Part shown: one piece after another, positions 8,103 through 13,815 of the stretch
Position numbering within the stretch: the stretch's first letter is position 1
How the letters are laid out: every line of letters starts with the position of its first letter
NCBI GenBank assembly: GCA_964409165.1
Contig: CAYPCH010000100.1
Span: 1 to 13,815, forward strand
DNA: 13,815 nucleotides
Direction of reading: 5' to 3'
Origin: CAYPCH01 sp964409165
Lineage (GTDB): Bacteria > Bacillota > Clostridia > Acetivibrionales > Acetivibrionaceae
Made by a program: the position numbers and the translations under genes
Notes under the pieces: model-generated
The model's input: the letters and a program-made list of their open reading frames with translations, nothing else
Told to the model about the DNA's origin: nothing
The model's database searches: none

Positions 8103-8133
8103 AATAAAGTGCTGTTTATAACGAATATTATGC

Positions 8134-8170
8134 AGTAGGTATAAATAATTAATGAAAACTACTTTTTTTC
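8134..8170 (+). terminator. Weak terminator candidate after the CvpA gene
   Basis: AGTAG (8134-8138) can pair with CTACT (8159-8163), directly followed by six more T. The stem is only 5 bp and the loop 20 bases with little internal pairing, so this is a weak call based mainly on the T-tract position. Confidence 0.3.
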
Positions 8171-8178
8171 TAAAATAC

Positions 8179-8217
8179 TGGACAATTGAATTCAGGTAGT
8201 AGTAAAATGAGTATAAT
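8179..8217 (+). promoter_or_regulatory. Promoter region of the ilvD-ilvB operon
   Basis: TGGACA at 8179-8184 and TAAAAT at 8203-8208 form a sigma-A-like pair with an 18-base spacer. A perfect TATAAT at 8212-8217 lies just beyond, with TTGAAT at 8186-8191 as a distant -35 (20-base spacer). Either would start transcription around 8215-8225, giving a leader of about 220 bases that includes the 5' hairpin and both 64-bp repeats. Confidence 0.55.
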
Positions 8218-8227
8218 GTTTATAGAT

Positions 8228-8249
8228 ATAGTCGGGCTAACCCGGCTAT
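8228..8249 (+). other. 5' hairpin of the ilvD leader
   Basis: ATAGTCGGG (8228-8236) pairs with CCCGGCTAT (8241-8249), 9 bp with one G-T pair, around the loop CTAA. No T-tract follows, so it is not a terminator. Its place within a few bases of the predicted transcript start suggests a 5' stabilising hairpin or the first element of a structured leader. Confidence 0.6.
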
Positions 8250-8257
8250 TATTGTAA

Positions 8258-8389
8258 TTAGACCTCTTGGAGTGAAATGAAAGAGGTAAAATTGAGTACC
8301 CTCAATGGGTACGAAATTTTGTTAGACCTCTTGGAGTGAAATGAAAGAGGCAAAATTGAGTACCCTCGATGGGTACGAAATTTTGTTAG
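8258..8389 (+). repeat. Tandem duplication of a 64-bp leader unit before ilvD
   Basis: Unit 1 is 8258-8321, unit 2 is 8322-8385, and TTAG of a third copy follows. The units differ at two positions only (T8287/C8351 and A8304/G8368). Each has hairpin A, CCTCTT (8263-8268 in unit 1) with AAGAGG (8281-8286), whose loop exposes GGAG. Each also has hairpin B, AAAATT-GA-GTACCC (8288-8301) with GGGTAC-GA-AATTTT (8307-8320). The GA/GA internal loop of hairpin B would form tandem sheared G-A pairs. The unit also encodes a short ORF (separate entries). No T-box consensus or known riboswitch is recognised here. Confidence 0.92.
8277..8339 (+). CDS. Putative leader peptide 1 (20 residues, Leu/Ile/Val-rich)
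   Basis: This ORF starts at ATG 8277 behind GGAG at 8269-8272 (4-base spacing, a little short) and stops at TGA 8337-8339. It lies mostly in repeat unit 1 and finishes in unit 2. Eight of its 20 residues are branched-chain: V4, L6, L9, I14, L15, L16, L18 and L19. They include the codon run ATT TTG TTA GAC CTC TTG at 8316-8333, directly 3' of hairpin B. This is the composition expected of an attenuation leader peptide for a branched-chain amino acid operon. An ORF this short could arise by chance, so I rate translation as possible but unproven. Confidence 0.45.
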   Translation: MKEVKLSTLNGYEILLDLLE

Positions 8390-8445
8390 TATCGTCATTT
8401 TTTATTATTAAATATACAATTGGAAAGAGAGGAATGTTTAAATGA
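8341..8445 (+). CDS. Putative leader peptide 2 (34 residues), overlapping the ilvD start
   Basis: The second ORF has the same Shine-Dalgarno (GGAG 8333-8336) and the same first 16 residues as leader peptide 1, apart from V4A and N10D. It begins one base after the stop of the first (TGA A ATG). The codons ATT TTG TTA GTA (I-L-L-V, 8380-8391) name all three branched-chain amino acids in a row. It then leaves the repeat and continues through the ilvD ribosome-binding site to TGA at 8443-8445, overlapping the ilvD ATG (8442-8444) as ATGA. Coupled translation of ilvD is therefore possible. Translation is inferred, not shown. Confidence 0.42.
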   Translation: MKEAKLSTLDGYEILLVSSFFIIKYTIGKRGMFK

Positions 8446-10103
8446 GAAGTGATATTGTAAAAAAAGGTATTGAGAGAGCCCCACACAGGTCACTTTTTAA
8501 GGCTATGGGCTATACAGATGAGGAAATCTCACGGCCATTGATCGGTGTTGTAAACTCCAAAAATGAGATTATTCCAGGACATATACACCTTGATAAAATT
8601 ACTGAAGCTGTTAAAGCGGGCATTAGGATGGCGGGAGGTACGCCTGTTGAATTTGGGGCCATTGGTGTTTGTGACGGCATAGCAATGGGACATGTAGGAA
8701 TGAAATATTCCCTTGCAACAAGAGAGCTTATAGCTGATTCCTGTGAAGCAATGGGTCTGGCACACAGCTTTGACGGTATGGTTTTTATACCTAATTGTGA
8801 CAAAATTGTGCCAGGTATGCTGATGGCCGCAGCACGTATTAATGTGCCTTCGGTTGTAATAAGCGGAGGTCCTATGCTTTCATTAAAGCGTAATGGAAAG
8901 CAACTGGATTTGAATAGTGTTTTTGAGGCAGTAGGTTCATACAAGGCAGGAAAAATGACCATGGAAGAGGTATGCGATATTGAAGATTTTGCATGTCCCG
9001 GCTGTGGTTCATGTTCAGGAATGTTTACAGCCAATTCAATGAATTGTCTTACTGAGGTTTTAGGTCTTGGACTTCCCGGTAATGGTACGGTTCCGGCAGT
9101 ATATGCAGAGAGGATACGTCTTGCAAAGACGGCAGGCATGAAGATTATGGAACTTGTTGAAAAGGATATAAAACCTTCTGATATCCTTACACCAAAAGCA
9201 TTTGAGAATGCCCTGACTGTTGATATGGCGCTGGGATGCTCAACAAACTCCGTACTCCATTTGCCAGCTATAGCCCATGAGGCAGGAGTTGAAATAAACC
9301 TTGATATTGTAAATGAAATAAGCGGCAGGGTTCCGAATCTATGTAAATTAGCTCCGGCAGGACACCATCATGTTCAGGATCTGTATGAAGCAGGCGGTGT
9401 ACAGGCGGTAATGAAGGAACTCAGCAAAAAGAATTTGCTTCACCTTGATTTGATTACAGCTACAGGTAAGACAGTAAAGGAAAACATAGAGAACGCAAAT
9501 ATAAGAGATAATGATGTCATTAGAAGCATAGACAATCCTTACAGTGCATCCGGCGGGATTGCAGTGTTAAGAGGCAACTTGGCACCCGATGGTGCTGTTG
9601 TAAAGAGGTCTGCAGTTGCACAGGAAATGCTGGTGCATAATGGGCCGGCAAGAGTTTTTAACTCTGAAGAGGACGCAATTGACGCCATATACAACGGAAA
9701 AATTAGTAAGGGTGACGTTATAATCATCCGTTATGAAGGTCCGAGAGGCGGTCCGGGAATGCGCGAAATGCTCTCGCCTACTTCTGCTATTGCAGGGATG
9801 GAACTTGATAAGCATGTTGCTCTTATTACAGACGGACGTTTCTCAGGTGCTACAAGGGGGGCATCAATAGGTCATGCTTCACCGGAGGCAATGGAAGGCG
9901 GCCCGATAGCGGTAGTAAAAGAAGGGGATATAATAAAAATTGATATTCCTAACGGTAAACTGGATATGGAAATATCCGAAGAAGAAATAAGGGCAAGGAT
10001 GAAGGAATGGAAAGCTCCTGAGACTAAGATAACAAAAGGATATTTGGGCAGGTATGCAAAACTTGTTTCTTCAGCAAGCACCGGAGCGGTGTTCAAAGAT
10101 TAG
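8442..10103 (+). CDS. ilvD: Dihydroxy-acid dehydratase
   Basis: IlvD dehydrates 2,3-dihydroxy-isovalerate and 2,3-dihydroxy-3-methylvalerate to the keto acids that precede valine (and leucine) and isoleucine. The 553-residue length is normal. Visible motifs are VCDGIAMGH at 76-84 (Mg-binding Asp78), PNCDKIVPGMLMA at 117-129 (cluster Cys119, Asp120 and the usually carbamylated Lys121), CPGCGSCSGMF at 185-195 (cluster Cys in the CGSC motif) and TDGRFSG at 463-469 with Ser468, the likely catalytic base. This is an iron-sulfur enzyme; which cluster type it holds cannot be told with certainty. The start ATG at 8442 has GAGAGGA at 8427-8433, 8 bases upstream. It is the first large gene of the ilvD-ilvB pair and follows the repeated leader, which probably controls it. 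Confidence 0.97.
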   Translation: MRSDIVKKGIERAPHRSLFKAMGYTDEEISRPLIGVVNSKNEIIPGHIHLDKITEAVKAGIRMAGGTPVEFGAIGVCDGIAMGHVGMKYSLATRELIADSCEAMGLAHSFDGMVFIPNCDKIVPGMLMAAARINVPSVVISGGPMLSLKRNGKQLDLNSVFEAVGSYKAGKMTMEEVCDIEDFACPGCGSCSGMFTANSMNCLTEVLGLGLPGNGTVPAVYAERIRLAKTAGMKIMELVEKDIKPSDILTPKAFENALTVDMALGCSTNSVLHLPAIAHEAGVEINLDIVNEISGRVPNLCKLAPAGHHHVQDLYEAGGVQAVMKELSKKNLLHLDLITATGKTVKENIENANIRDNDVIRSIDNPYSASGGIAVLRGNLAPDGAVVKRSAVAQEMLVHNGPARVFNSEEDAIDAIYNGKISKGDVIIIRYEGPRGGPGMREMLSPTSAIAGMELDKHVALITDGRFSGATRGASIGHASPEAMEGGPIAVVKEGDIIKIDIPNGKLDMEISEEEIRARMKEWKAPETKITKGYLGRYAKLVSSASTGAVFKD

Positions 10104-10129
10104 GAAAAGATTTAACGGAGGTACTGCAT

Positions 10130-11794
10130 ATGAAACTTACAGGCGCACAGATTCTGATAGAGTGTTTGAAAGAGCAGGGAGTTGATACCATTTTTGGCTT
10201 TCCCGGCGGAGCGGTATTGAATATTTATGATGCCCTTTACAAGGCAAAGGATGATATAAGGCACATTCTCACATCTCATGAGCAGGGTGCATCACATGCC
10301 GCTGATGGTTACGCAAGGGCAACGGGCAAAGTAGGCGTATGTCTTGCAACATCCGGTCCTGGTGCAACAAACCTTGTTACAGGTATTGCTACAGCATACA
10401 TGGATTCGGTTCCGATGGTTGCAATTACAGGGCAGGTGGCAACATCCCTTTTAGGAAAGGATTCCTTCCAGGAAGTGGATATCAGAGGTATAACAATGCC
10501 CATAACCAAGCACAACTATATAGTAAAGGATGTCAACGAACTTGCGGATGTTTTGAGGGAAGCCTTTTTCATTGCAAAGGAAGGAAGGCCGGGACCTGTT
10601 CTTGTTGATATATGCAAGGATGTGACAGCGGCAACAACTGAATACGAACTAGAATTACCGAAGAAAGTAAAGGAAGCTCCGATGGGAGTTAGTGAGGATA
10701 AAATTGATGAAACCGCACAAATAATAAATAATGCCAAAAGGCCTGTTATATTATCAGGCGGTGGAGTTTCAATAGCTGGTGCCAACGAAGAGGTACTTGA
10801 ACTTGCTACAAAAGCGAAGATACCTGTTACAACTACGCTGATGGGCATGGGGACATTTCCCGGAACAGATGATTTATTTATGGGAATGATTGGTATGCAT
10901 GGAGCAAAAACTACTAACATAGCTGTTTCTGAATCGGATTTGTTTATCGCTATTGGTGCAAGATTCAGTGACCGGGTAATAAGCGATGTTAAGAGGTTTG
11001 CCCCTGAGGCAAAAATAATGCATATTGATATTGACCCGGCTGAAATAGGCAAGAATATTGTTGTTGACTATCCACTGGTAGGAAACATCAGAAAGATACT
11101 GAAGCACTTGAATGCTAAAGTGAAAAAGAAAGAACCAAGCGATTGGAACAGGAAAATTGACGAGTGGAAAAAACTGTATCCCTTAAAATCTCCTAAAGAT
11201 GGGTTAAGACCGAATTATATTCTCGAGAGAATGTATGCACTTACAAAAGGTGATGCCATTATAACAACTGAGGTTGGACAGCATCAGATGTGGGCTGCTC
11301 AATTTTACAAATACAAGACACCGAGGCAGTTCCTTTCGTCAGGAGGTCTTGGTACAATGGGTTATGGTCTTGGAGCCTGCATAGGAGCACAGATAGGAAA
11401 GCCCGACAGGAAGGTTATAAACATTGCCGGTGACGGAAGCTTCAGAATGAACTGCAATGAGATTGCTACGGCTGTTGAATACAAGCTACCGGTAATAATA
11501 GCGATATTTAACAACCATGTTCTGGGCATGGTAAGACAGTGGCAGAATCTATTTTATGACTCAAGATATTCTTCCACCACTATTGACAGGTCAACTGATT
11601 TTGTAGCGTTAGCTGAGGCTTATGGCGCTATAGGCATAAATGTTACAAAGCGTGAGGAAGTTGATAAGACATTAAAGAAAGCTCTTGCGTCTAAGGATAC
11701 GCCAGTAATCATAAACTTTGAAATAGACAGGGATGACAAGGTGTTTCCGATAGTTCCTCCGGGAGCTCCGATAAGTGAAGTGATAGAGGAATAG
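10130..11794 (+). CDS. ilvB: Acetohydroxyacid synthase large (catalytic) subunit
   Basis: This thiamine diphosphate enzyme joins pyruvate with pyruvate or 2-oxobutyrate to form acetolactate or acetohydroxybutyrate, the first common step of valine/isoleucine synthesis. The product is 554 residues, the usual length. The catalytic Glu51 lies in SHEQGASHAADGYAR (49-63). The ThDP motif runs from GDGSF at 435-439 to NN at 461-462. RQWQNLFYDSRYS (469-481) holds the Trp471 typical of anabolic AHAS rather than catabolic acetolactate synthase. CGGAGGT at 10116-10122 lies 7 bases before the ATG, and the gap from ilvD is 26 bases, so the two form one operon. No regulatory subunit gene (ilvN) follows; a terminator comes 32 bases after the stop. 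A small subunit may be encoded elsewhere. Confidence 0.96.
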   Translation: MKLTGAQILIECLKEQGVDTIFGFPGGAVLNIYDALYKAKDDIRHILTSHEQGASHAADGYARATGKVGVCLATSGPGATNLVTGIATAYMDSVPMVAITGQVATSLLGKDSFQEVDIRGITMPITKHNYIVKDVNELADVLREAFFIAKEGRPGPVLVDICKDVTAATTEYELELPKKVKEAPMGVSEDKIDETAQIINNAKRPVILSGGGVSIAGANEEVLELATKAKIPVTTTLMGMGTFPGTDDLFMGMIGMHGAKTTNIAVSESDLFIAIGARFSDRVISDVKRFAPEAKIMHIDIDPAEIGKNIVVDYPLVGNIRKILKHLNAKVKKKEPSDWNRKIDEWKKLYPLKSPKDGLRPNYILERMYALTKGDAIITTEVGQHQMWAAQFYKYKTPRQFLSSGGLGTMGYGLGACIGAQIGKPDRKVINIAGDGSFRMNCNEIATAVEYKLPVIIAIFNNHVLGMVRQWQNLFYDSRYSSTTIDRSTDFVALAEAYGAIGINVTKREEVDKTLKKALASKDTPVIINFEIDRDDKVFPIVPPGAPISEVIEE

Positions 11795-11825
11795 AAAAAG
11801 TTTAGTTTTATTGTAATAAAAAAGC

Positions 11826-11858
11826 AAAACCCTTCAAAAATCTGAGGGGTTTTATTTT
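11826..11858 (+). terminator. Intrinsic terminator of the ilvD-ilvB operon
   Basis: AAAACCCTTC (11826-11835) pairs with GAGGGGTTTT (11844-11853), 10 bp with one T-G pair, around the loop AAAAATCT, followed by ATTTT. A run of A precedes it, so it may also work on the opposite strand. Confidence 0.88.
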
Positions 11859-11983
11859 CTTATCTGCTGAGGGTAATACGGGCATGAGCAGTACCGAAGT
11901 ATCTTGCTTACGAATAATTAAATATTGGACTTATTACGTTTTTTATATCCTGCAAGAGATTGGCTTGGAGGTGAGTTTAATTA

Positions 11984-12400
11984 ATGAGTAAAATATTCAC
12001 AAAAGGAAAACCTTTGTTTTTGTTAGTTTTGTTGATACCAATACTTGCATACCTTATATCTTATATTTACGGGATAAAGACTGTAGAAATAGAGGAAAAA
12101 ACGGAAATATTCGAAATTAATAATACAAAAGAGGTCTATAATTATCCAGACAGCAGTGTGATTACCATAATGAAACATTTTATTGTTGTTAATCCGCCGG
12201 AAGATGTGAATGAATTAGAAAAGCTGGTTGAAGAATTTATTGAAGAAAATCCCATAGTTGAAGAAAATGTGATAACTACAAATAAGGATAGAAAGTATGA
12301 TGTTTTTTTTACAAGGAGAGCAAAAAGTTACCACGAAATTGGCAGCCAAATGAGGGCTACTTATATACAGATAGAATTGAACATCATAAAGAGGATTTAA
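11984..12400 (+). CDS. Small membrane-anchored protein of unknown function, apparently frameshifted
   Basis: The frame that starts at ATG 11984 gives 138 residues. A strong GGAGGTGA at 11967-11974 lies 9 bases before it. The N-terminus is basic, followed by one transmembrane segment at about 9-30 (LFLLVLLIPILAYLISYIYG). An outer acidic part, about 35-90, includes ELEKLVEEFIEENP. I do not recognise the family. The last 25-30 residues as read (from about TRRAKSYHEI) look unnatural, while the -1 frame continues smoothly to a stop at 12463-12465. The gene is therefore probably a 160-residue protein broken by a one-base loss at T8 (12303-12310) or A5 (12322-12326). A sequencing error, a real pseudogene or programmed slippage are all possible. 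A strong terminator follows. Confidence 0.6.
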   Translation: MSKIFTKGKPLFLLVLLIPILAYLISYIYGIKTVEIEEKTEIFEINNTKEVYNYPDSSVITIMKHFIVVNPPEDVNELEKLVEEFIEENPIVEENVITTNKDRKYDVFFTRRAKSYHEIGSQMRATYIQIELNIIKRI

Positions 12401-12465
12401 TTGCAGTAATATGGTGGTCAGATTCTGAGCCACATAAATTGTATCGTATTTTAGGCGTAAACTAA
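12303..12465 (+). other. Out-of-frame continuation of the small membrane protein
   Basis: Read in the -1 frame after the T8 tract, this segment encodes FYKESKKLPRNWQPNEGYLY and then a segment ending IAVIWWSDSEPHKLYRILGVN-type, closing at TAA 12463-12465. Its aromatic and charged pattern is protein-like. The stop falls just before the terminator at 12471, as expected for the true gene end, whereas the in-frame stop at 12398-12400 leaves 70 unexplained bases. Confidence 0.6.
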
Positions 12466-12470
12466 AAACG

Positions 12471-12501
12471 GAAAAGGGGACAGTTTCCTTGTCCCTTTTT
12501 C
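12471..12501 (+). terminator. Intrinsic terminator after the small membrane protein
   Basis: GAAAAGGGGACA (12471-12482) pairs with TGTCCCTTTTTC (12490-12501), 12 bp with one G-T pair, loop GTTTCCT. The T5 run is within the 3' arm and the A4 run within the 5' arm, so it can act in both directions. Confidence 0.85.
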
Positions 12502-12661
12502 GTATTCTGACATGACAGAAATACTAATAATTGCCTTGTTAGGATCTTTTGAAGTCTAATTGCTCGTATATCTGTTTATGCTTAACAACTGAAGCTTATT
12601 AATATTTAAAAATAGAAACATATAGCCCTCGTTTTAAAAAATACTTAAGGAACTATGACAC

Positions 12662-12690
12662 TTCAAAAACTCCCAATTTACTGATATAAT
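12662..12690 (+). promoter_or_regulatory. Promoter of the Rpn-type nuclease gene
   Basis: TTCAAA (12662-12667) and TATAAT (12685-12690) are separated by 17 bases, and TGA before the -10 makes it an extended -10. Transcription would start near 12697, 30 bases before the ATG. The rest of 12502-12726 is AT-rich and shows no gene. Confidence 0.65.
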
Positions 12691-12726
12691 AAAAATAAAC
12701 AGGTAAAAATAAAAGGGATATATAAT

Positions 12727-13767
12727 ATGCGAAAGATAAAACATGAACATGACAAAGGATATAAAAAGCTTCTGTCTCATAAGCGTTCTTTTATAGAAAT
12801 GTTGAGAAGCTTTGTAAAAGAGAGTTGGGTTAACGATATTGACGAAAACAGCATAGAACAGATTAATAAATCATACATTTTGCAGGATTTTGAGGAAAAA
12901 GAGGCAGACATAATTTATCAGCTGAAATTAAAAGATAAGAATGTGATATTTTATTGTTTGTTGGAGTTGCAATCTTCTGTTGATTATCAAATGCCGTTCA
13001 GATTATTGCTATACATGGTGGAGATCTGGAGGGATATATGGAAAAATGCAGGCAACAGGAAGCGTAAAGGATTCAGACTGCCGTCGATTGTGCCTATAGT
13101 ATTATATAACGGAGATAAAACTTGGACTGCATGTGAGAACTTTAAAGAGATGCTTGAAGGAAGTGAGTTTTTTGGAAGTCGTATTGTAGACTTCAATTAT
13201 ATTTTGTTCGATGTGAACCGTTATAAGGAAGAGGATCTTTTGAAAGCGGCAAATCTGGTGGCAGCAGTATTTTTATTGGACAGAAAAAGTCCTGAGGATG
13301 TAATAGAAAAACTAAAAAGCATAATAGATATATTGAAAGGTCTCGATGATGAAGAATTTGGACTATTTAAAAATTGGCTGAAATATATATTTAAACCGAG
13401 GATTTCAAAAGAAATAAGTGAAAAATTTGAGGTAATATTGGATGGAGCAATTCCAAAGGAGGTTGAGAATATGGTATCTAATCTTGCAGTAACACTTGAT
13501 AAAATGATAGAGAAGGCAGAAATGAAAGGCATTGAACGAGGCATTGAAAAGGGCATTGAAAAGGGCATTGAAGAGGGAATCGTAAAAGGCATTGAAAAAG
13601 GCATTGAAAAAGGAATTGAAAAAGGAATCGTAAAGGGGATTGAGAAGGAAAAAATAGAAGTAGCAAAAAAACTTGTAGCAATGGGGATGAATAATGAGAT
13701 AATAAAGGGCGCGACAGGTCTTTCGGACATTAGAATTATTGAGCTTCGTAAAACTATAGATAATTAA
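12727..13767 (+). CDS. Rpn family (Transposase_31, PD-(D/E)XK) nuclease-like protein with GIEK tandem repeats
   Basis: The 346-residue product matches the Rpn/Transposase_31 family, proteins of the PD-(D/E)XK nuclease fold tied to recombination and DNA breakage in E. coli. Seen: HDKGYKKLLSHKRSF near the N-terminus (8-22), the probable metal-site Asp61 in EADIIYQL, the ELQ motif at 80-82 (LLELQSSVDYQMPFRLL; Gln in place of the usual Lys), and PSIVPIVLYNGDKTW at 119-133. The C-terminal part has ten GI[EV]x tetrapeptides at 268-307 and then a helix KEKIEVAKKLVAMGMNNE, a common ending of this family. The weak AAGGGAT at 12713-12719 is the ribosome-binding site. The gene stands alone, with its own promoter. 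It could be an accessory gene; the target is unknown. Confidence 0.85.
   Translation: MRKIKHEHDKGYKKLLSHKRSFIEMLRSFVKESWVNDIDENSIEQINKSYILQDFEEKEADIIYQLKLKDKNVIFYCLLELQSSVDYQMPFRLLLYMVEIWRDIWKNAGNRKRKGFRLPSIVPIVLYNGDKTWTACENFKEMLEGSEFFGSRIVDFNYILFDVNRYKEEDLLKAANLVAAVFLLDRKSPEDVIEKLKSIIDILKGLDDEEFGLFKNWLKYIFKPRISKEISEKFEVILDGAIPKEVENMVSNLAVTLDKMIEKAEMKGIERGIEKGIEKGIEEGIVKGIEKGIEKGIEKGIVKGIEKEKIEVAKKLVAMGMNNEIIKGATGLSDIRIIELRKTIDN
13528..13647 (+). repeat. In-frame 12-bp tandem repeat (ten units) in the Rpn gene
   Basis: Ten 12-bp units of the type GGNATTGAAAAR, encoding GIER, GIEK, GIEK, GIEE, GIVK, GIEK, GIEK, GIEK, GIVK and GIEK. The units are nearly identical in DNA, so copy number could change by slippage without shifting the frame. 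Confidence 0.9.
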
Positions 13768-13815
13768 CTCAACTTTCCCACTTATAGTATTTTGAGGCTC
13801 TGGTTGCTCACAAGT

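Noticed and set aside
8258..8389. CRISPR-like array or T-box riboswitch before ilvD
   Set aside because: Only two contiguous copies with no spacers, so not CRISPR. No T-box conserved sequence or specifier-loop arrangement was found.
8510..9139. Minus-strand ORF of 209 codons inside ilvD
   Set aside because: It lies opposite a fully conserved ilvD coding region and looks like a codon-usage shadow.
10516..11052. Minus-strand ORF of 178 codons inside ilvB
   Set aside because: It is a shadow of the conserved ThDP enzyme frame, with no initiation signal.
11859..11966. Promoter for the small membrane protein
   Set aside because: TTGGAC (11925) and TATATC (11944) are only 13 bases apart, and no other convincing pair was found. 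A short CTGCT/AGCAG repeat (11864-11891) is too weak to call.
12512..12559. ORF of 15 codons after the second small-gene terminator
   Set aside because: There is no ribosome-binding site or nearby promoter, and such a length is expected by chance.
13221..13730. Long minus-strand ORF (169 codons) opposite the Rpn gene
   Set aside because: It is the mirror of the GIEK repeat region, giving low-complexity SMPFSMPF-type protein, and it has no ribosome-binding site or family match.

Overview
The window looks like a low-GC Gram-positive genome of the class Clostridia. The coding is AT-rich, ribosome-binding sites are strong GGAGG types, and the set of families (YkvI, DUF5711, CvpA, a Gld-like ABC cluster, an Rpn nuclease with a repeat-rich tail) is typical of anaerobic clostridia. 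A relative of Acetivibrio/Ruminiclostridium is plausible, but I cannot fix the genus from sequence alone. All real genes lie on the + strand.

Layout. (1) 53-4676 is a tight four-gene operon: an ABC ATPase with an acidic tail, a six-helix ABC-2 permease, a GldG-like auxiliary protein and a DUF4340 protein. (2) 4698-4753 is a strong terminator-like hairpin. Its 3' arm carries the only good Shine-Dalgarno for the next gene, and its T-tract holds that gene's TTG start. (3) 4752-5870 encodes a YkvI-family membrane protein. (4) 6072-8102 holds a DUF5711 membrane-anchored protein and a CvpA-family membrane protein. (5) 8103-8441 is a 339-base leader for the isoleucine/valine genes. It has a promoter, a 5' hairpin and an almost perfect tandem duplication of a 64-bp unit. 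(6) 8442-11794 is ilvD-ilvB, closed by a clear terminator. (7) 11984-12465 is a small membrane-anchored protein whose reading frame appears broken by a one-base slip, followed by a terminator. (8) 12727-13767 is an Rpn/Transposase_31-type nuclease gene under its own promoter, with ten tandem GI[EV]x tetrapeptides.

How the parts fit. The first operon should make a membrane ABC complex of ATPase, permease and two large extracytoplasmic, membrane-anchored accessory subunits. The same families occur in the GldAFG system of gliding Bacteroidetes, but the substrate is unknown here. IlvB and IlvD catalyse the first and third common steps of valine/isoleucine synthesis; no IlvC or IlvN is present in the window.

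The most unusual element is the ilvD leader. Each 64-bp repeat carries a Shine-Dalgarno, an ATG and a short ORF rich in Leu/Ile/Val codons, plus two hairpins, one with a tandem G-A internal loop. The first ORF stops one base before the second starts. The second runs to an ATGA overlap with the ilvD start. This suggests a duplicated leader-peptide device sensing branched-chain aminoacyl-tRNA, coupled by translation to ilvD. It is an inference from sequence that needs transcript and reporter data.
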